From an uncultured Myxococcales bacterium (lineage in GTDB: Bacteria; Myxococcota_A; UBA9042): a stretch of DNA of 64,000 nt. Numbering within the stretch: position 1 is the first letter of the stretch; every line of letters starts with the position of its first letter. The notes under the pieces were generated by a model. It was not told the DNA's origin. It did no database searches and saw nothing but the letters and a program-made list of their open reading frames with translations. The position numbers were made by a program, and so were the translations under genes. The stretch covers positions 82,391-146,390 of the forward strand of contig CAIMLR010000020.1 in assembly GCA_903842345.1 (NCBI GenBank), written 5' to 3'. This document shows positions 26,434-35,694 of the stretch, in pieces.

Positions 26434-27245
26434 GCGACACCTGCCGCAGCAGAGGGCGACTGAGCTTGTTGCAGCGGGCCGGTGCCGCTCACGAAGATGA
26501 ACTTGCGCACGACTTCATTGGTGCTCGCACGGAATTCGTCAGGCGTCCCGTATTCGACGATGCGTCCCTCGTAGAGCATCGCGATGTGGTGCGCGATTCG
26601 GAACGTGCTGGCCATGTCGTGGGAAATCACCACGGACGTCACGTTGTGTCGCTCCTGTGTTTCCGCAATCATGTCATCCACTTGGGAGATCATCATCGGA
26701 TCCAGGCCGGTCGTCGGTTCGTCGTAGATGATGATCTCCGGGTCGAGAATCGTCGCCCGCGCCAGCGCCACGCGCTTCTTCATGCCGCCGGAAAGCTCAG
26801 CGGGATACTTGTGGTCGACGTTGACGAGGTTCAGTTCAGCCAGCCGCGCGTGCACAAGGTCGCGCTCCTCCTGCCGCGGCATGGGCCGATGTTCGCGCAG
26901 CGGAAATGCGATGTTTTCGTAGACGGTCATCGAATCAAACAGCGCCCCGGCCTGAAACAGCATGCCGAACTGCCGCCGCGCCTTGAGCAGCGCGTCGGGC
27001 GGCATCGCGAACAGGTCCTGACCGTGCAGCTTGACCTGGCCGCTGTCCGGCCGCAGCAGCCCGACGAGGTGCTTGACCAGCACACTCTTGCCACTGCCTG
27101 AGCCGCCGATGATGACGGTGACCTTGCCGGTCGCGATCGTCAAATCCACGCCGCGCAGGACCGGCTGGCCGCCGAACGACTTGTGCAAATCGACGACCTG
27201 CATGATCGGCGTTTCCACAGCGCTTTCAGTCGGTTGATCTGTCAT
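26430..27245 (-). CDS. ABC-type lipid transporter ATP-binding protein, MlaF-like
   Basis: A 271-residue ATPase of the Mla/Ttg2A type. Walker A is GGSGSGKSV, the signature is LSGGMKKRVALARA with the GGMKKR form typical of MlaF, Walker B is IIIYDEPTTGLDPM and the switch His lies in ISHDM. It would power phospholipid transport between the membranes together with MlaE and MlaD. The start ATG 27245 gives the usual N-terminus just before MQVVDLHKSF; the open frame extends upstream through Arg-rich shadow sequence. The next gene overlaps by 4 bases. Confidence 0.88.
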   Translation of the reverse strand: MTDQPTESAVETPIMQVVDLHKSFGGQPVLRGVDLTIATGKVTVIIGGSGSGKSVLVKHLVGLLRPDSGQVKLHGQDLFAMPPDALLKARRQFGMLFQAGALFDSMTVYENIAFPLREHRPMPRQEERDLVHARLAELNLVNVDHKYPAELSGGMKKRVALARATILDPEIIIYDEPTTGLDPMMISQVDDMIAETQERHNVTSVVISHDMASTFRIAHHIAMLYEGRIVEYGTPDEFRASTNEVVRKFIFVSGTGPLQQAQSPSAAAGVA

Positions 27246-27382
27246 CGGCTTCGTCGCAGACCTCGCGTTCACGCGCATTCCACCGCCCATCATAACGCCA
27301 TGCCATCGCGCGGAAAGAAAACAGCCCCGGCAGCGGCGGATCGGTGCGCAGCCGCAATTGCGCGTGTGGCGGCGCCAAGCGG

Positions 27383-27410
27383 TTGACTCGTGAACGGGAC
27401 GGGCTAGCAT
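27383..27410 (+). promoter_or_regulatory. Likely promoter of the histidine kinase operon
   Basis: TTGACT at 27383-27388 and TAGCAT at 27405-27410 with a 16-bp spacer fit a vegetative promoter, 63 bases before the kinase ATG. Confidence 0.55.
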
Positions 27411-27472
27411 CACAGCAAGCGGAGTCCCTGCCGCGTCGCCGCCCGTCCCCTCTTGCCGGTTTTCAACGCCCG

Positions 27473-29293
27473 ATGACCACTGCACCTACCGCATCGCTGC
27501 GCGCCATCACCGGAGACCTGCAGGGCCAGGTGTTCTCCGTCGATTCCGAAATTCTCATAGGTCGATCAACAACTTGTGGCATCTTTGTGCCAGACCGGCG
27601 CATCAGCCGCGAGCACGCGCGGGTCTTCTTTGACGGCGAGCGCCTCTTCGTCGAGGACCTGCAGAGTCACAACGGCGTCTACGTGAACGGCCAGCGCGTC
27701 GCCAAGGCGGAGCTGTTCAACGGCGATTTGATCCGCATGGGCATGTCCCAGTTCAGCGTGTCAGGTCTGAACCGTCGGGATTCACAAGTGATTCAGGTGG
27801 TGCACGACACCCGGCCGCTGCAGCCCCGCGTGGTGCGGCCGGTCGAGAGCGTGACGACGGATTTGGGCGGCTTTGTCGCGGACGACTACTTCGCGGCGAT
27901 GGGCATGGTCGATACCGACCGCTACTTGACCGCCGATCGCGTGCAGCAGCTTTTGCAGCGAACGCGTAACTTCGCGATTCTGCATGAGATTTCCAAGGCG
28001 TTGCAGCGCTACACGGATCTGCGCGAGACGATGCCGCCGCTGCTGGACTTGATCCTGCAGGTTGTGCGGGGCGACCGCGCAGCGATTGTGTTGCTGGACG
28101 AGGAAGGTCGCCTCGCGCCCAAGAGCGTGCGCTACCGCGATCGCACGACGCCGCCGGCCGATACCGGTCAGCTGCGCATCTCCAAGACGGTCGCGGATTA
28201 CGTGCTGAAACAGCGCTGCGCGATCATCACGGCGGACGCCTCGGCGGATGAGCGTTTTTCGTCGTCAGAATCGGTGATGTTGGCCAATATTCGCTCGCTG
28301 ATGGTCGTGCCGATCCTCGTGAGCAACCGCTTGCTGGGCCTCATCGAGGTCGAGAACAATCGCAATATCAACGGTTTTGATGACAATGACCTGCACCTGC
28401 TGACGGTCGTGGCGTCGATGCTGGGCGTCGGCCTCGATCACCTGGACGCAACGCAGGCGCGCGAGCGCGCGATGGCGCAGCTGCAGGAGACGCACGAGCA
28501 ACTGCTGGCGACCCAGGAGCGGCTCGTGGTGAGCGAGCGCATGGGCCTGCTGGGGCGGCTGGCGAGCGGCATCGCCCACGAGGTCAAGAACCACCTGAGT
28601 CCGTTCATGCTGGCCGACATGATCGCCAGCAAGTACCCGCAGGATCAAGAGATTCAAGAGGCGGCGGAGTTGATGCTGGAGGCGCAGCAGCGCATTCTCG
28701 GGCTCGTCGACGAAATCCGCTCCTTTGCCGCAGGTGGCGCCCGGCAAGTCAACATCGCGCCGCATGACATGGTCGAGGTGATTGAAGGCGTGCTGCGGTT
28801 TGTGCGCTGCGACCGCGCCGTCAAGCTTGCGGACATCCGCTTTGAGTTCGGCGATCGGCCGGAAGTCTTCATCGACGCGCAGCGCATTCGTCAGGTGCTG
28901 ATCAACCTGATCCGCAACGCCGCGGACGCCCTGCCGCCATCGGGCGGCCACATCGACATCCGCGTCCGCAGTGAGGGCGACAGCGTCGTCGTGGAAGTTG
29001 CGGACAACGGCGCCGGCATTGCCGGGGATCTGGCCGACAAAGTCTTTGAGCCGTTCTTCTCGACAAAGGGCGAAAAAGGCCTCGGCTTGGGTCTCGACAT
29101 CTCCCGGCAGATTGTCCAGGCGCACCACGGGGCGCTGACGTTCGATTCCGTCCTCAATACCGGCACGACTTTCCGCATGACGATTCCGCTCGTGCAGCCC
29201 GAGCGCGAGCCGCAGCCTTTTGACGACATGCTGACCGACCCGAGCGGCGCGGCCATCAGCGCGGCCCTCAATCAGGCTGGCCACCGCGAATGA
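27473..29293 (+). CDS. FHA-GAF sensor histidine kinase
   Basis: A 606-residue cytoplasmic sensor kinase with no membrane helix. Domains in order: an N-terminal FHA domain (residues about 10-105, GRSTTCGIFVPDRRISREHARVF and SHNGVYVNG) that binds phosphothreonine, a GAF domain (about 165-325), a dimerisation helix with the phospho-acceptor in GIAHEVKNHLSPF, and an ATPase domain with N box NLIRNAADAL, DNGAGI, FEPFFSTK and GLGLGLD. The FHA domain links it to serine/threonine kinases such as those in this window. No response regulator is adjacent. Its stop overlaps the NAD kinase ATG (ATGA). Confidence 0.9.
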   Translation: MTTAPTASLRAITGDLQGQVFSVDSEILIGRSTTCGIFVPDRRISREHARVFFDGERLFVEDLQSHNGVYVNGQRVAKAELFNGDLIRMGMSQFSVSGLNRRDSQVIQVVHDTRPLQPRVVRPVESVTTDLGGFVADDYFAAMGMVDTDRYLTADRVQQLLQRTRNFAILHEISKALQRYTDLRETMPPLLDLILQVVRGDRAAIVLLDEEGRLAPKSVRYRDRTTPPADTGQLRISKTVADYVLKQRCAIITADASADERFSSSESVMLANIRSLMVVPILVSNRLLGLIEVENNRNINGFDDNDLHLLTVVASMLGVGLDHLDATQARERAMAQLQETHEQLLATQERLVVSERMGLLGRLASGIAHEVKNHLSPFMLADMIASKYPQDQEIQEAAELMLEAQQRILGLVDEIRSFAAGGARQVNIAPHDMVEVIEGVLRFVRCDRAVKLADIRFEFGDRPEVFIDAQRIRQVLINLIRNAADALPPSGGHIDIRVRSEGDSVVVEVADNGAGIAGDLADKVFEPFFSTKGEKGLGLGLDISRQIVQAHHGALTFDSVLNTGTTFRMTIPLVQPEREPQPFDDMLTDPSGAAISAALNQAGHRE

Positions 29294-30261
29294 AGCGTGA
29301 GCGTCCCAGCCATCGCGTGGGCGATGTGGTTCGTCTGGGCCACGTCGTCGTTGTGCGCAAGACGACCGCCGTGGAGCAGCAGGCGGACCGGCCCGATCGG
29401 CGCCTGGCGCGTCTGATTGGCAGCCGCGATCCGCTGGCGTCGCGCGTCGTGGGCGCGCATGAGGAGCATCTGGCGTCGCTCGCGCGCGTGGAGGCCGAGT
29501 TGCAGGCGCGGGGGATTGATCACCGCGTCGTCACGCATTTTGGCCGCCGCGACGCGGCAGGTGCCAGTCTGGTGGTGACGGTCGGCGGCGACGGCACGTT
29601 CTTGCGCGCCTCCCACGCGATTGCCGCGACGCCCGCGAGCGATGGTCCGCCGATGCTCGGCATCAACAGCGCGGCGAGTTCGTCCGTCGGCTACTTCTGC
29701 GCGGCAGGCCCCGAGCGCTTCGGCGCGCTGCTTGACCAGATCGCCGCTGGCGAGATTCGCAGCCGGGGTCTGTGGCGTTTGCAGGTGGCGATCAACGGCA
29801 AGCCGATTCGCGACCTTGCCCTCAATGACGTGCTCCTCGCCCACCAGTCGCCGGCGGAGACGTCCCGCTACGTGCTGAAAGTGGCTGAGAAGACGCAGGA
29901 TCACAAGTCGTCTGGCCTGTGGATTGCGACCGCAGCGGGCTCGACGGCGGCGATTCGCTCGGCGGGCGGCCAGATGCTGGACGTCGACGCGCGGAAGGTG
30001 CAATTCCGGGCGCGCGAGCTGATGTCCTGGGCGCTGGAAGGCGATCCGCTGGAAGGCGGCGTGGTGGATGAGCTTGAAGTGATTTCACGCATGTACACCG
30101 GCATGGTGTACCTGGACGGCGGGCACTTGCGGCAGTCTTTTGGCTTTGGCGACCGGATTTCGTTCAAGCTTGCCGACCGGCCGATGCCGTGGGTCGCGCC
30201 GCATGAACTGGATGAACGCCGCCAGCGTTGGATTGACAAGCCGGAGTTGCGCGCGGGCTGA
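29290..30261 (+). CDS. nadK: NAD kinase-like protein
   Basis: A 323-residue NAD(+) kinase-family protein expected to make NADP from NAD. GGDGTFLRASH carries the catalytic GGDGT motif, and the second conserved block appears as SGLWIATAAGSTAAIRSAGG, in place of the more usual TPTGSTAY. The N-terminus has about 45 residues before the first strand, including a charged stretch. It is translationally coupled to the sensor kinase upstream, an unusual arrangement that would tie NADP supply to the same transcript. Confidence 0.8.
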   Translation: MKRERPSHRVGDVVRLGHVVVVRKTTAVEQQADRPDRRLARLIGSRDPLASRVVGAHEEHLASLARVEAELQARGIDHRVVTHFGRRDAAGASLVVTVGGDGTFLRASHAIAATPASDGPPMLGINSAASSSVGYFCAAGPERFGALLDQIAAGEIRSRGLWRLQVAINGKPIRDLALNDVLLAHQSPAETSRYVLKVAEKTQDHKSSGLWIATAAGSTAAIRSAGGQMLDVDARKVQFRARELMSWALEGDPLEGGVVDELEVISRMYTGMVYLDGGHLRQSFGFGDRISFKLADRPMPWVAPHELDERRQRWIDKPELRAG

Positions 30262-30262
30262 G

Positions 30263-31153
30263 CTACGCTTCAGCGGCCCGATCCGGCCTCGCCGCGAGCC
30301 GCGCCACGAGCCCGCCGCCGCCACTCCCCAACGTTCGACTGCGATACTGCACAAGCGCCAGGCCCTCGCGCTGCGTGTGACCCGCACTGCACGATTCACG
30401 CAGCAACTCGGGCCCCGTGGCACTCGCAGCAAATTCTGGCGGGGGTACGTCGCCGGTGGCCCACGCCATCGCCAGCCGCTGCGCTTCATCCGCGCTCACA
30501 CGGCCTACGCGCGTTCGGCGCAGGTAGCGCCCGCAGACGGCACAGCGCGGCTCGGAGGCCAGGTGCAACAGCGCGCGCCGCAACAGCACGGTGAGAAAGG
30601 CCAGCGTCGCGGCGAGCAGGAGCGCCTGGACCAACGGCTGCGGCGGCAAGCGCCGTTCGAGGCCGATCGCCCGCAGCATGAGCGGACCCGCGCGCCATTC
30701 GACCAGGAGCGCGCCGCGTATGCCATCCGCGCCGGTCTCCGCGTTCAGGCCCAAATCGACGAGCTGGAGGGGCGTATCGGCGCCCGACACCAGAAAATCC
30801 TCGGCGAGATCGTGGGATTCCCGAAGCACGGCCTGGGCCTGCTCGGCACGAAAGGCCCACGCGTCGGTCAGGCGATGCGCCGTGAGCCAAGCCGCTCCAG
30901 CCACCAGCGCGATGAGCAGCGCGCCCGCCTGAGGCCGCCAGCGCAGCAAATGCGCGACGGCCACGGCGGCGACGGAGAGCGCCAACGCCGCGAGCACCTC
31001 ATAGAAGCCGAAGATGGTGAGAATCCGCCCCGCCAGTCCCGTCGCCACGCCGAGAACGGCGGCAACGCCAAGCATCGTCAGAAGCGCCACGCTGCCGCGC
31101 AACAGCGCTTGCGGCCAATTCGTCGGGTTGCGCTGGGGCTGCGGGGGATTCAC
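30263..31153 (-). CDS. Multi-pass membrane protein with a C-terminal Cys motif
   Basis: A 296-residue protein with GTG start. About four transmembrane helices occur in the first 95 residues, one more lies near residue 180, and a CAVCGRYLRR pair plus a later CSAGH form a possible zinc-binding C-terminal domain. A hydrophilic loop of about 80 residues lies between helices. The family is not recognised. It lies 9 bases downstream of the lipoprotein gene on the same strand, so the two probably form an operon. Confidence 0.7.
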   Translation of the reverse strand: MNPPQPQRNPTNWPQALLRGSVALLTMLGVAAVLGVATGLAGRILTIFGFYEVLAALALSVAAVAVAHLLRWRPQAGALLIALVAGAAWLTAHRLTDAWAFRAEQAQAVLRESHDLAEDFLVSGADTPLQLVDLGLNAETGADGIRGALLVEWRAGPLMLRAIGLERRLPPQPLVQALLLAATLAFLTVLLRRALLHLASEPRCAVCGRYLRRTRVGRVSADEAQRLAMAWATGDVPPPEFAASATGPELLRESCSAGHTQREGLALVQYRSRTLGSGGGGLVARLAARPDRAAEA

Positions 31154-31162
31154 GGCAGGGCT

Positions 31163-32173
31163 TTACGCCTGCGGGTACTGCTTGGCGCAGTTCACCGCAA
31201 GCTCGATGAACTCGATGACCCGGTCCGCCGATTGCGGCACCTGCCAGCAGGTCACGCCGCACACGCCGTCGTGCACGCGAACGTCCACCGGATCGTAGTC
31301 GCGCAGCTGGAAGGCCAAATCGCCGGCCAGCATCGCTTCAGCGCTCGCACCCTGCGAAAGACGCAGCTTATAGCCTTCCGGCACGCGGCCATCGTGCACT
31401 TCCGGCGCATTCAGGTCCGGCAGGTCGAGGCCAGTCGGCGGCGCCAGCGGGCCAAAACGAACCAGCGTATGCGGGTCGACCTTGGACATCACCAGCACGC
31501 GCAGGAATCCATCGCCTTCGCCCACTTCTGGCGCCGACGCCTCAATGCGGAGCACGTGGCCCTTGTAGTCGCCCGTGACGATGGTCTCCTTGTCGCCCTG
31601 CTGGACGGCAAGGTTCACTTTCTGGCCGGCTTGCGCCACCGGATCGATGCGCCGACGGGCCGACCGGAACACCGCGAACAGCACCACCGCCAAGCCGATG
31701 ACGCCAAGCGCCAACAAGCCCGCCTTCATCGGGTCAATCGTCGCCGCCGGCGTCGACGTCACGCAGCGGTCAATGTCATCCGCCGACGCGCCCGCTTTCG
31801 CCTTGGTCAGGCACTGGCCCACAACATCCGCGGACAGCTCCTTGTAGCGGTCCACCTTGGCGTCGAAGACCTCTTTCTTGCGCTTTTCCCACAGTTCCTT
31901 GAACCGGGTTTCTTCCTTCAGCGGCGCGGCGTTATCCAAGCTGTCGGGGTTTTCGCCCTTGGCCTCGATCTCCTTCTTGCGCACCTTCTGGTATTCCACG
32001 AGCACGTTGTCCTGCTCGCGATCCGCGCGCAGCGCAGCGAGGCCCTCGGCGTCCTCCGGCTTGGCCGCACGGATCTCCGCGCAGGCGGTCGCCGCCAGCA
32101 TCGCGCCGAGGAGCAGGGCCGTCAGGGCCGACTGGGAAGCCAACACCCGTTTCTGCAAGTCGTTATTCTGCAT
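31163..32173 (-). CDS. Lipoprotein with internal membrane helix, function unknown
   Basis: A 336-residue protein beginning MQNNDLQKR, with an N-terminal signal ending in a lipobox ATAC (near residue 30), a Lys/Glu-rich helical stretch, a second hydrophobic helix (about 150-172, AGLLALGVIGLAVVLFAVF) followed by RSARRR, and a C-terminal beta-rich domain of about 150 residues. A lipoprotein signal combined with an internal helix implies anchoring in the inner membrane with the C-terminal domain possibly cytoplasmic. GGAGAGG lies 6 bases before the ATG. Confidence 0.7.
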   Translation of the reverse strand: MQNNDLQKRVLASQSALTALLLGAMLAATACAEIRAAKPEDAEGLAALRADREQDNVLVEYQKVRKKEIEAKGENPDSLDNAAPLKEETRFKELWEKRKKEVFDAKVDRYKELSADVVGQCLTKAKAGASADDIDRCVTSTPAATIDPMKAGLLALGVIGLAVVLFAVFRSARRRIDPVAQAGQKVNLAVQQGDKETIVTGDYKGHVLRIEASAPEVGEGDGFLRVLVMSKVDPHTLVRFGPLAPPTGLDLPDLNAPEVHDGRVPEGYKLRLSQGASAEAMLAGDLAFQLRDYDPVDVRVHDGVCGVTCWQVPQSADRVIEFIELAVNCAKQYPQA

Positions 32174-32467
32174 GAGATCCTCTCCGCGCCGAATGCTTGT
32201 TGCCTGATAAGTGCCAGATCCCCGTCGGGCTCGATCGCGTTGCCGCTTGGCCAGCGGGTCCACTCGGACGCGGTTGGCCCGCAGTCTGTTTGACACGATT
32301 CGTGGATTTTGTCACGAAGCCCACCTTTGTCCCCGATTCGCATCGCTCCGGTCGATTGGGTCGCGGCGCGTGAACCGATCGGCGCGCGTGTGCGTCGAAC
32401 CCGGGGGACGCCGCAATTGGCGACGGCCTTCAGTGCACCGACGGTCCTTCACCGTCACTTTGGAACG
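32174..32467. other. Divergent intergenic region, no gene seen
   Basis: About 294 bp separate the divergent lipoprotein and MoxR-operon genes. No convincing ORF, hairpin terminator or repeat copy was seen; it should hold promoters for both directions. A faint resemblance to the 133-bp repeat around 32240-32300 was judged too weak. Confidence 0.5.
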
Positions 32468-34303
32468 ATGCAAGGCTACCACGGCGTCAGATCGCGCGCA
32501 AACGCGCTGGCGCGGCGGCGGTGGACTCGGCATCATGTGCTGCTGGGCGCGTCGTCGTCCGCGCTGCAGGTGGGGCAAACGCGTCGGAGAGTGATTGCAG
32601 CTTGGCTTGTGTTGGCGACCGCGCTGCTCGCAGTGCCCGGCTTGGCGCTCCGCGTGCAGCTGCGCGCGCGCACGCGTCTGGAGCTGATGGTCGTCCCCGC
32701 GGGCGGTGAGCTGGAAGTGCGGGGAACCTTGCGGGACAGTCGGGAGCAGCCAGTGGCCAACGCCGCGGTGGCGCTCCTGGTGGCTGGAAGCCCGCCGCCC
32801 GCAGAGACGCACCGCATCCGCGAGGATCTTGTGGCGACGACGGCAGCCGATGGCCATTTTGCCGTGCGCGTGCCGCTGGGTGACTGGCTGGGCGCTGACC
32901 GGTTGGCGCACGTGGAAGCGCGCTTTGCCGGCGGTCCAACCTTGGGCGAGGCGACTGCGGAGACGCTGTTCGACCTGCGCAAGCAGGACGCCGCGCTGGA
33001 GTTGCACGCCCAGCCGACGCAACTGCGTACCGATAGCGGCGACCTGGAATTGACGGCGGAAGTGCGCTCGGGCGACCTGCCGCTGGCGGCGCTGGAAGTG
33101 CAGTGGGCCGTGGATGGCAAGCCCGTCGTGGTGTCGCGCTCGGACGGCGATGGCATTGCCCGGGCGGTGCTACCGGCGACGGCGTTGGGCGCGCCGGGGC
33201 CGCGGGTTGTCTCCGCGCATCTCGCCGGCAACGAGCAGGTCAATGCGGCGGACGCATCGCTGCAGATCGACCTGCTGGGCGCGGTGCAGGTTGACCTCGT
33301 CCAGCACGCTGGCAACACGAAGAACGCGTGTGCGGCGGCTGGCGCGCAGTTGGCTGACGCCGATTGGTGCCTGGAGGGCAGGGTGCGCACGGCGCGGCTG
33401 GGCGCGTGGCGACCGGTTGGCAACGCGGCGGTTTCCCTGCACATGGAGCGCCACCTGCTGGCGACGCTGACGACGGACGTCGACGGGCGATTCTTTGCCG
33501 TCGCCCGCGGCGATGCCTTGACGCGGCTGTTCCCGCCCGGTGCGGTTGGCCTCGTGGCGCGCGCGCAGGTGCCGGAGCCGTGGCATGAAACGGGCTGGAG
33601 CCCCGTCGTGTCGCTGGAGATTCCGCCGCCGCCGGAACTCTCGAGTTGGCTCTACGCCGTGCCGCTGCTCGCGCTGATCGCCGCCGTTGTTGTGCAGCGC
33701 TGGCGGGCGCGGCGCCGTGAGCTGGCCCTGCAGGCGTGGCGGGAGGCGAGCTCCGCGGGCTTGCCCGATGAACACGTGCGCTCGATCGCCGCGGGCGAGC
33801 CGTCGTGTCGGCTGCGCGGGCGGGTGGTCCACGGCGAGACGGGGCGGCCGTGCGCGAGCACGCTGGTGCTGCAGTCCCGCGACGATCCCGATCAGGTGAC
33901 GCGGATCGCCGTGCCTGAAGGCGATTTTGACGTCGCCGAGCTGCCCGCGGGTCGCTATCTGTGGCACGTGCTGGCCGATGAGCACATGACGCTGGAATTC
34001 GCGTTGGAACTGCCGCACGACGGGTTCTACGACGGCTGCGAACTCCTGCCAGCGAGTTGTCGTGCCGTTGTGCGCGGAACGTTCAGCGCCAGCGTGCGGT
34101 CGTGGACCCAAAAACCGGTGGACTGGACCCGCGAGACGCCGCGCGATGTGGAGCCGCGGGTGACCGGGGCCATTCGCCGTGGTCACGCCGATTTGCGCGA
34201 CGCCGTCCGGCGCGTGGAGCGGGCGCTGTACGGCCGGCGGACGGATGCGGATGTGGCGGATGCCGCGCGTTCAGCGCTCAACCGGGTGGAGGATGGCCAA
34301 TGA
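32468..34303 (+). CDS. Membrane protein with carboxypeptidase-regulatory-like domains (first gene of MoxR operon)
   Basis: A protein of about 611 residues. It has an N-terminal hydrophobic helix (VIAAWLVLATALLAV, about residues 42-62), two or three beta-sandwich carrier-type domains containing DGHFAVRV and DGRFFAV motifs, a second helix near residues 395-415, and a cytoplasmic helical tail. Such proteins commonly accompany MoxR and DUF58 genes. The start is uncertain: ATG 32468 has a weak GGA site, and the frame is open further upstream. The stop overlaps the next ATG (ATGA). Confidence 0.65.
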   Translation: MQGYHGVRSRANALARRRWTRHHVLLGASSSALQVGQTRRRVIAAWLVLATALLAVPGLALRVQLRARTRLELMVVPAGGELEVRGTLRDSREQPVANAAVALLVAGSPPPAETHRIREDLVATTAADGHFAVRVPLGDWLGADRLAHVEARFAGGPTLGEATAETLFDLRKQDAALELHAQPTQLRTDSGDLELTAEVRSGDLPLAALEVQWAVDGKPVVVSRSDGDGIARAVLPATALGAPGPRVVSAHLAGNEQVNAADASLQIDLLGAVQVDLVQHAGNTKNACAAAGAQLADADWCLEGRVRTARLGAWRPVGNAAVSLHMERHLLATLTTDVDGRFFAVARGDALTRLFPPGAVGLVARAQVPEPWHETGWSPVVSLEIPPPPELSSWLYAVPLLALIAAVVVQRWRARRRELALQAWREASSAGLPDEHVRSIAAGEPSCRLRGRVVHGETGRPCASTLVLQSRDDPDQVTRIAVPEGDFDVAELPAGRYLWHVLADEHMTLEFALELPHDGFYDGCELLPASCRAVVRGTFSASVRSWTQKPVDWTRETPRDVEPRVTGAIRRGHADLRDAVRRVERALYGRRTDADVADAARSALNRVEDGQ

Positions 34304-35634
34304 GGCGCATGCTTTTCGCCCTGTGTGCGTGCCTGCCGGTTGCTGCGCTCGCCGCGGATTTCGATCCCACGTCGCACGACTGGAACGGTTTGAACAACTT
34401 GCAGGCGGTCGCGGGCCTCGTCGACCTGCAAATCCACACGCTGGACAAGCTGGATTGGGCACAGGTGGATGAACACGACGTGCTCCTCGTCGTTTCGCCC
34501 CAGGTGGCGCCTCAGGGCGCGGCGCTGGACAGCCTGACCCGGTTTGTGGAATCCGGCGGTCGGCTGATTGTCGCGGACGACTTTGCCAAGGGCGCCGCGT
34601 GGCTGCGGCCGTTTGGCGTGAATCTCGTCGAGGCGCCGGCGCGCGCGTTGCAGCACTATGAAGGCGTGGACGGCCTGCCGATGGTGACGATCGCGCCGGA
34701 CCGGGAGTCTGAGCAGCTCGCGGCGCGTTGGCAGTTGCACGGCGCGAAGCTGTCATTGGCGGCGTTCCTGAGCCATGAGATCCACGCGCCCATCGTCCTG
34801 AACCATCCGGCGACGCTGCGTTTTCAGGACGGTGACCGTCCGATCGTGGCGTGGGGCCGCTTTGACGAGCCGGGCGCGGCGTGGCTGGCGGAGACGGATC
34901 TGGGCGCAGGCCGCGTGCTGGCGCTTTCCGATCCCAGCGCCTGGCTCAACGCGATGCTGGAGCGCTTTCACGACAACAAGCAGTTCGCCGCCAACGTGTT
35001 GCGCTATTATTGCGTCGCCGATCGGCCGTGCCGCGTCACCTTGCTTGCCAATGCGACGGCAGTGACGGGCACGTTTGCGCCGCGGCATGTCGTCCAACGC
35101 GCGGGCCTGCGCGCGGGCCTGGAGCAACTGTCCGACCTGCTCCGGCAACTGGCGCATCTCCTCGCGGGGCGGCTCGTGGGGCCGGCGCTGGTGTTGATGG
35201 TGCTGCTGCTGCTGGGCATGCCGATCCTGCTGCAGGCGCGGACCGGTCCGCCGATTGTGCCGCCGGAAGCGACGCCGCTGCGCGAACGCACGGCGCTCAT
35301 GGACACGGTGCTGGCGTGGCTGGGCAACCTGAACGCGGACTACCGCAAGCCCGCGCGCCTGCTGGCGGCCCACCTGGAGCGGCGGATTCGCCTCATCGAC
35401 CGCGAGCCCATGACGCGCGAGCATGGCGACCCGGTCGCCGCGATGATTCGCCAGGGCCGCGTGCATCCCAAGGCGGGGCCGCGCCTGCGCAGCGTGCTGG
35501 ATGGCGTGCGGGAAGCGGCGGAAATCGACGATGCGCCGCTTTCCCGGGCGCGCTTTGGCCAACTGGCCGCGGACGTGGAGTGGGCGGAATCCCTGCTCGC
35601 CCAGACTGACAGGACCGCGACCGATGGGCTGTGA
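34300..35634 (+). CDS. DUF4350-type membrane protein
   Basis: A 444-residue protein with a signal peptide (cleavage near LAADF) and a DUF4350-like periplasmic domain: HDVLLVVSPQVAPQG then LTRFVESGGRLIVADD and a GAGRVLALSDPSAWLN segment, typical of the glutamine-amidotransferase-like fold in these proteins. A transmembrane helix (about 303-322, LVGPALVLMVLLLLGMP) precedes a cytoplasmic helical domain. DUF4350 proteins usually sit in MoxR/DUF58/DUF4129 operons, as here. It overlaps its upstream neighbour by 4 bases. Confidence 0.8.
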   Translation: MRRMLFALCACLPVAALAADFDPTSHDWNGLNNLQAVAGLVDLQIHTLDKLDWAQVDEHDVLLVVSPQVAPQGAALDSLTRFVESGGRLIVADDFAKGAAWLRPFGVNLVEAPARALQHYEGVDGLPMVTIAPDRESEQLAARWQLHGAKLSLAAFLSHEIHAPIVLNHPATLRFQDGDRPIVAWGRFDEPGAAWLAETDLGAGRVLALSDPSAWLNAMLERFHDNKQFAANVLRYYCVADRPCRVTLLANATAVTGTFAPRHVVQRAGLRAGLEQLSDLLRQLAHLLAGRLVGPALVLMVLLLLGMPILLQARTGPPIVPPEATPLRERTALMDTVLAWLGNLNADYRKPARLLAAHLERRIRLIDREPMTREHGDPVAAMIRQGRVHPKAGPRLRSVLDGVREAAEIDDAPLSRARFGQLAADVEWAESLLAQTDRTATDGL

Positions 35635-35694
35635 GGCTGGCAATCGCACACGACCTCGGGCATCGTGCGCGCGGTTTGAACCCTGGAGAAGCAG

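Noticed and set aside
32205..32300. Possible fifth copy of the 133-bp repeat.
   Set aside because: Only scattered short matches around GCAGTCTG; block order and stem are not preserved.
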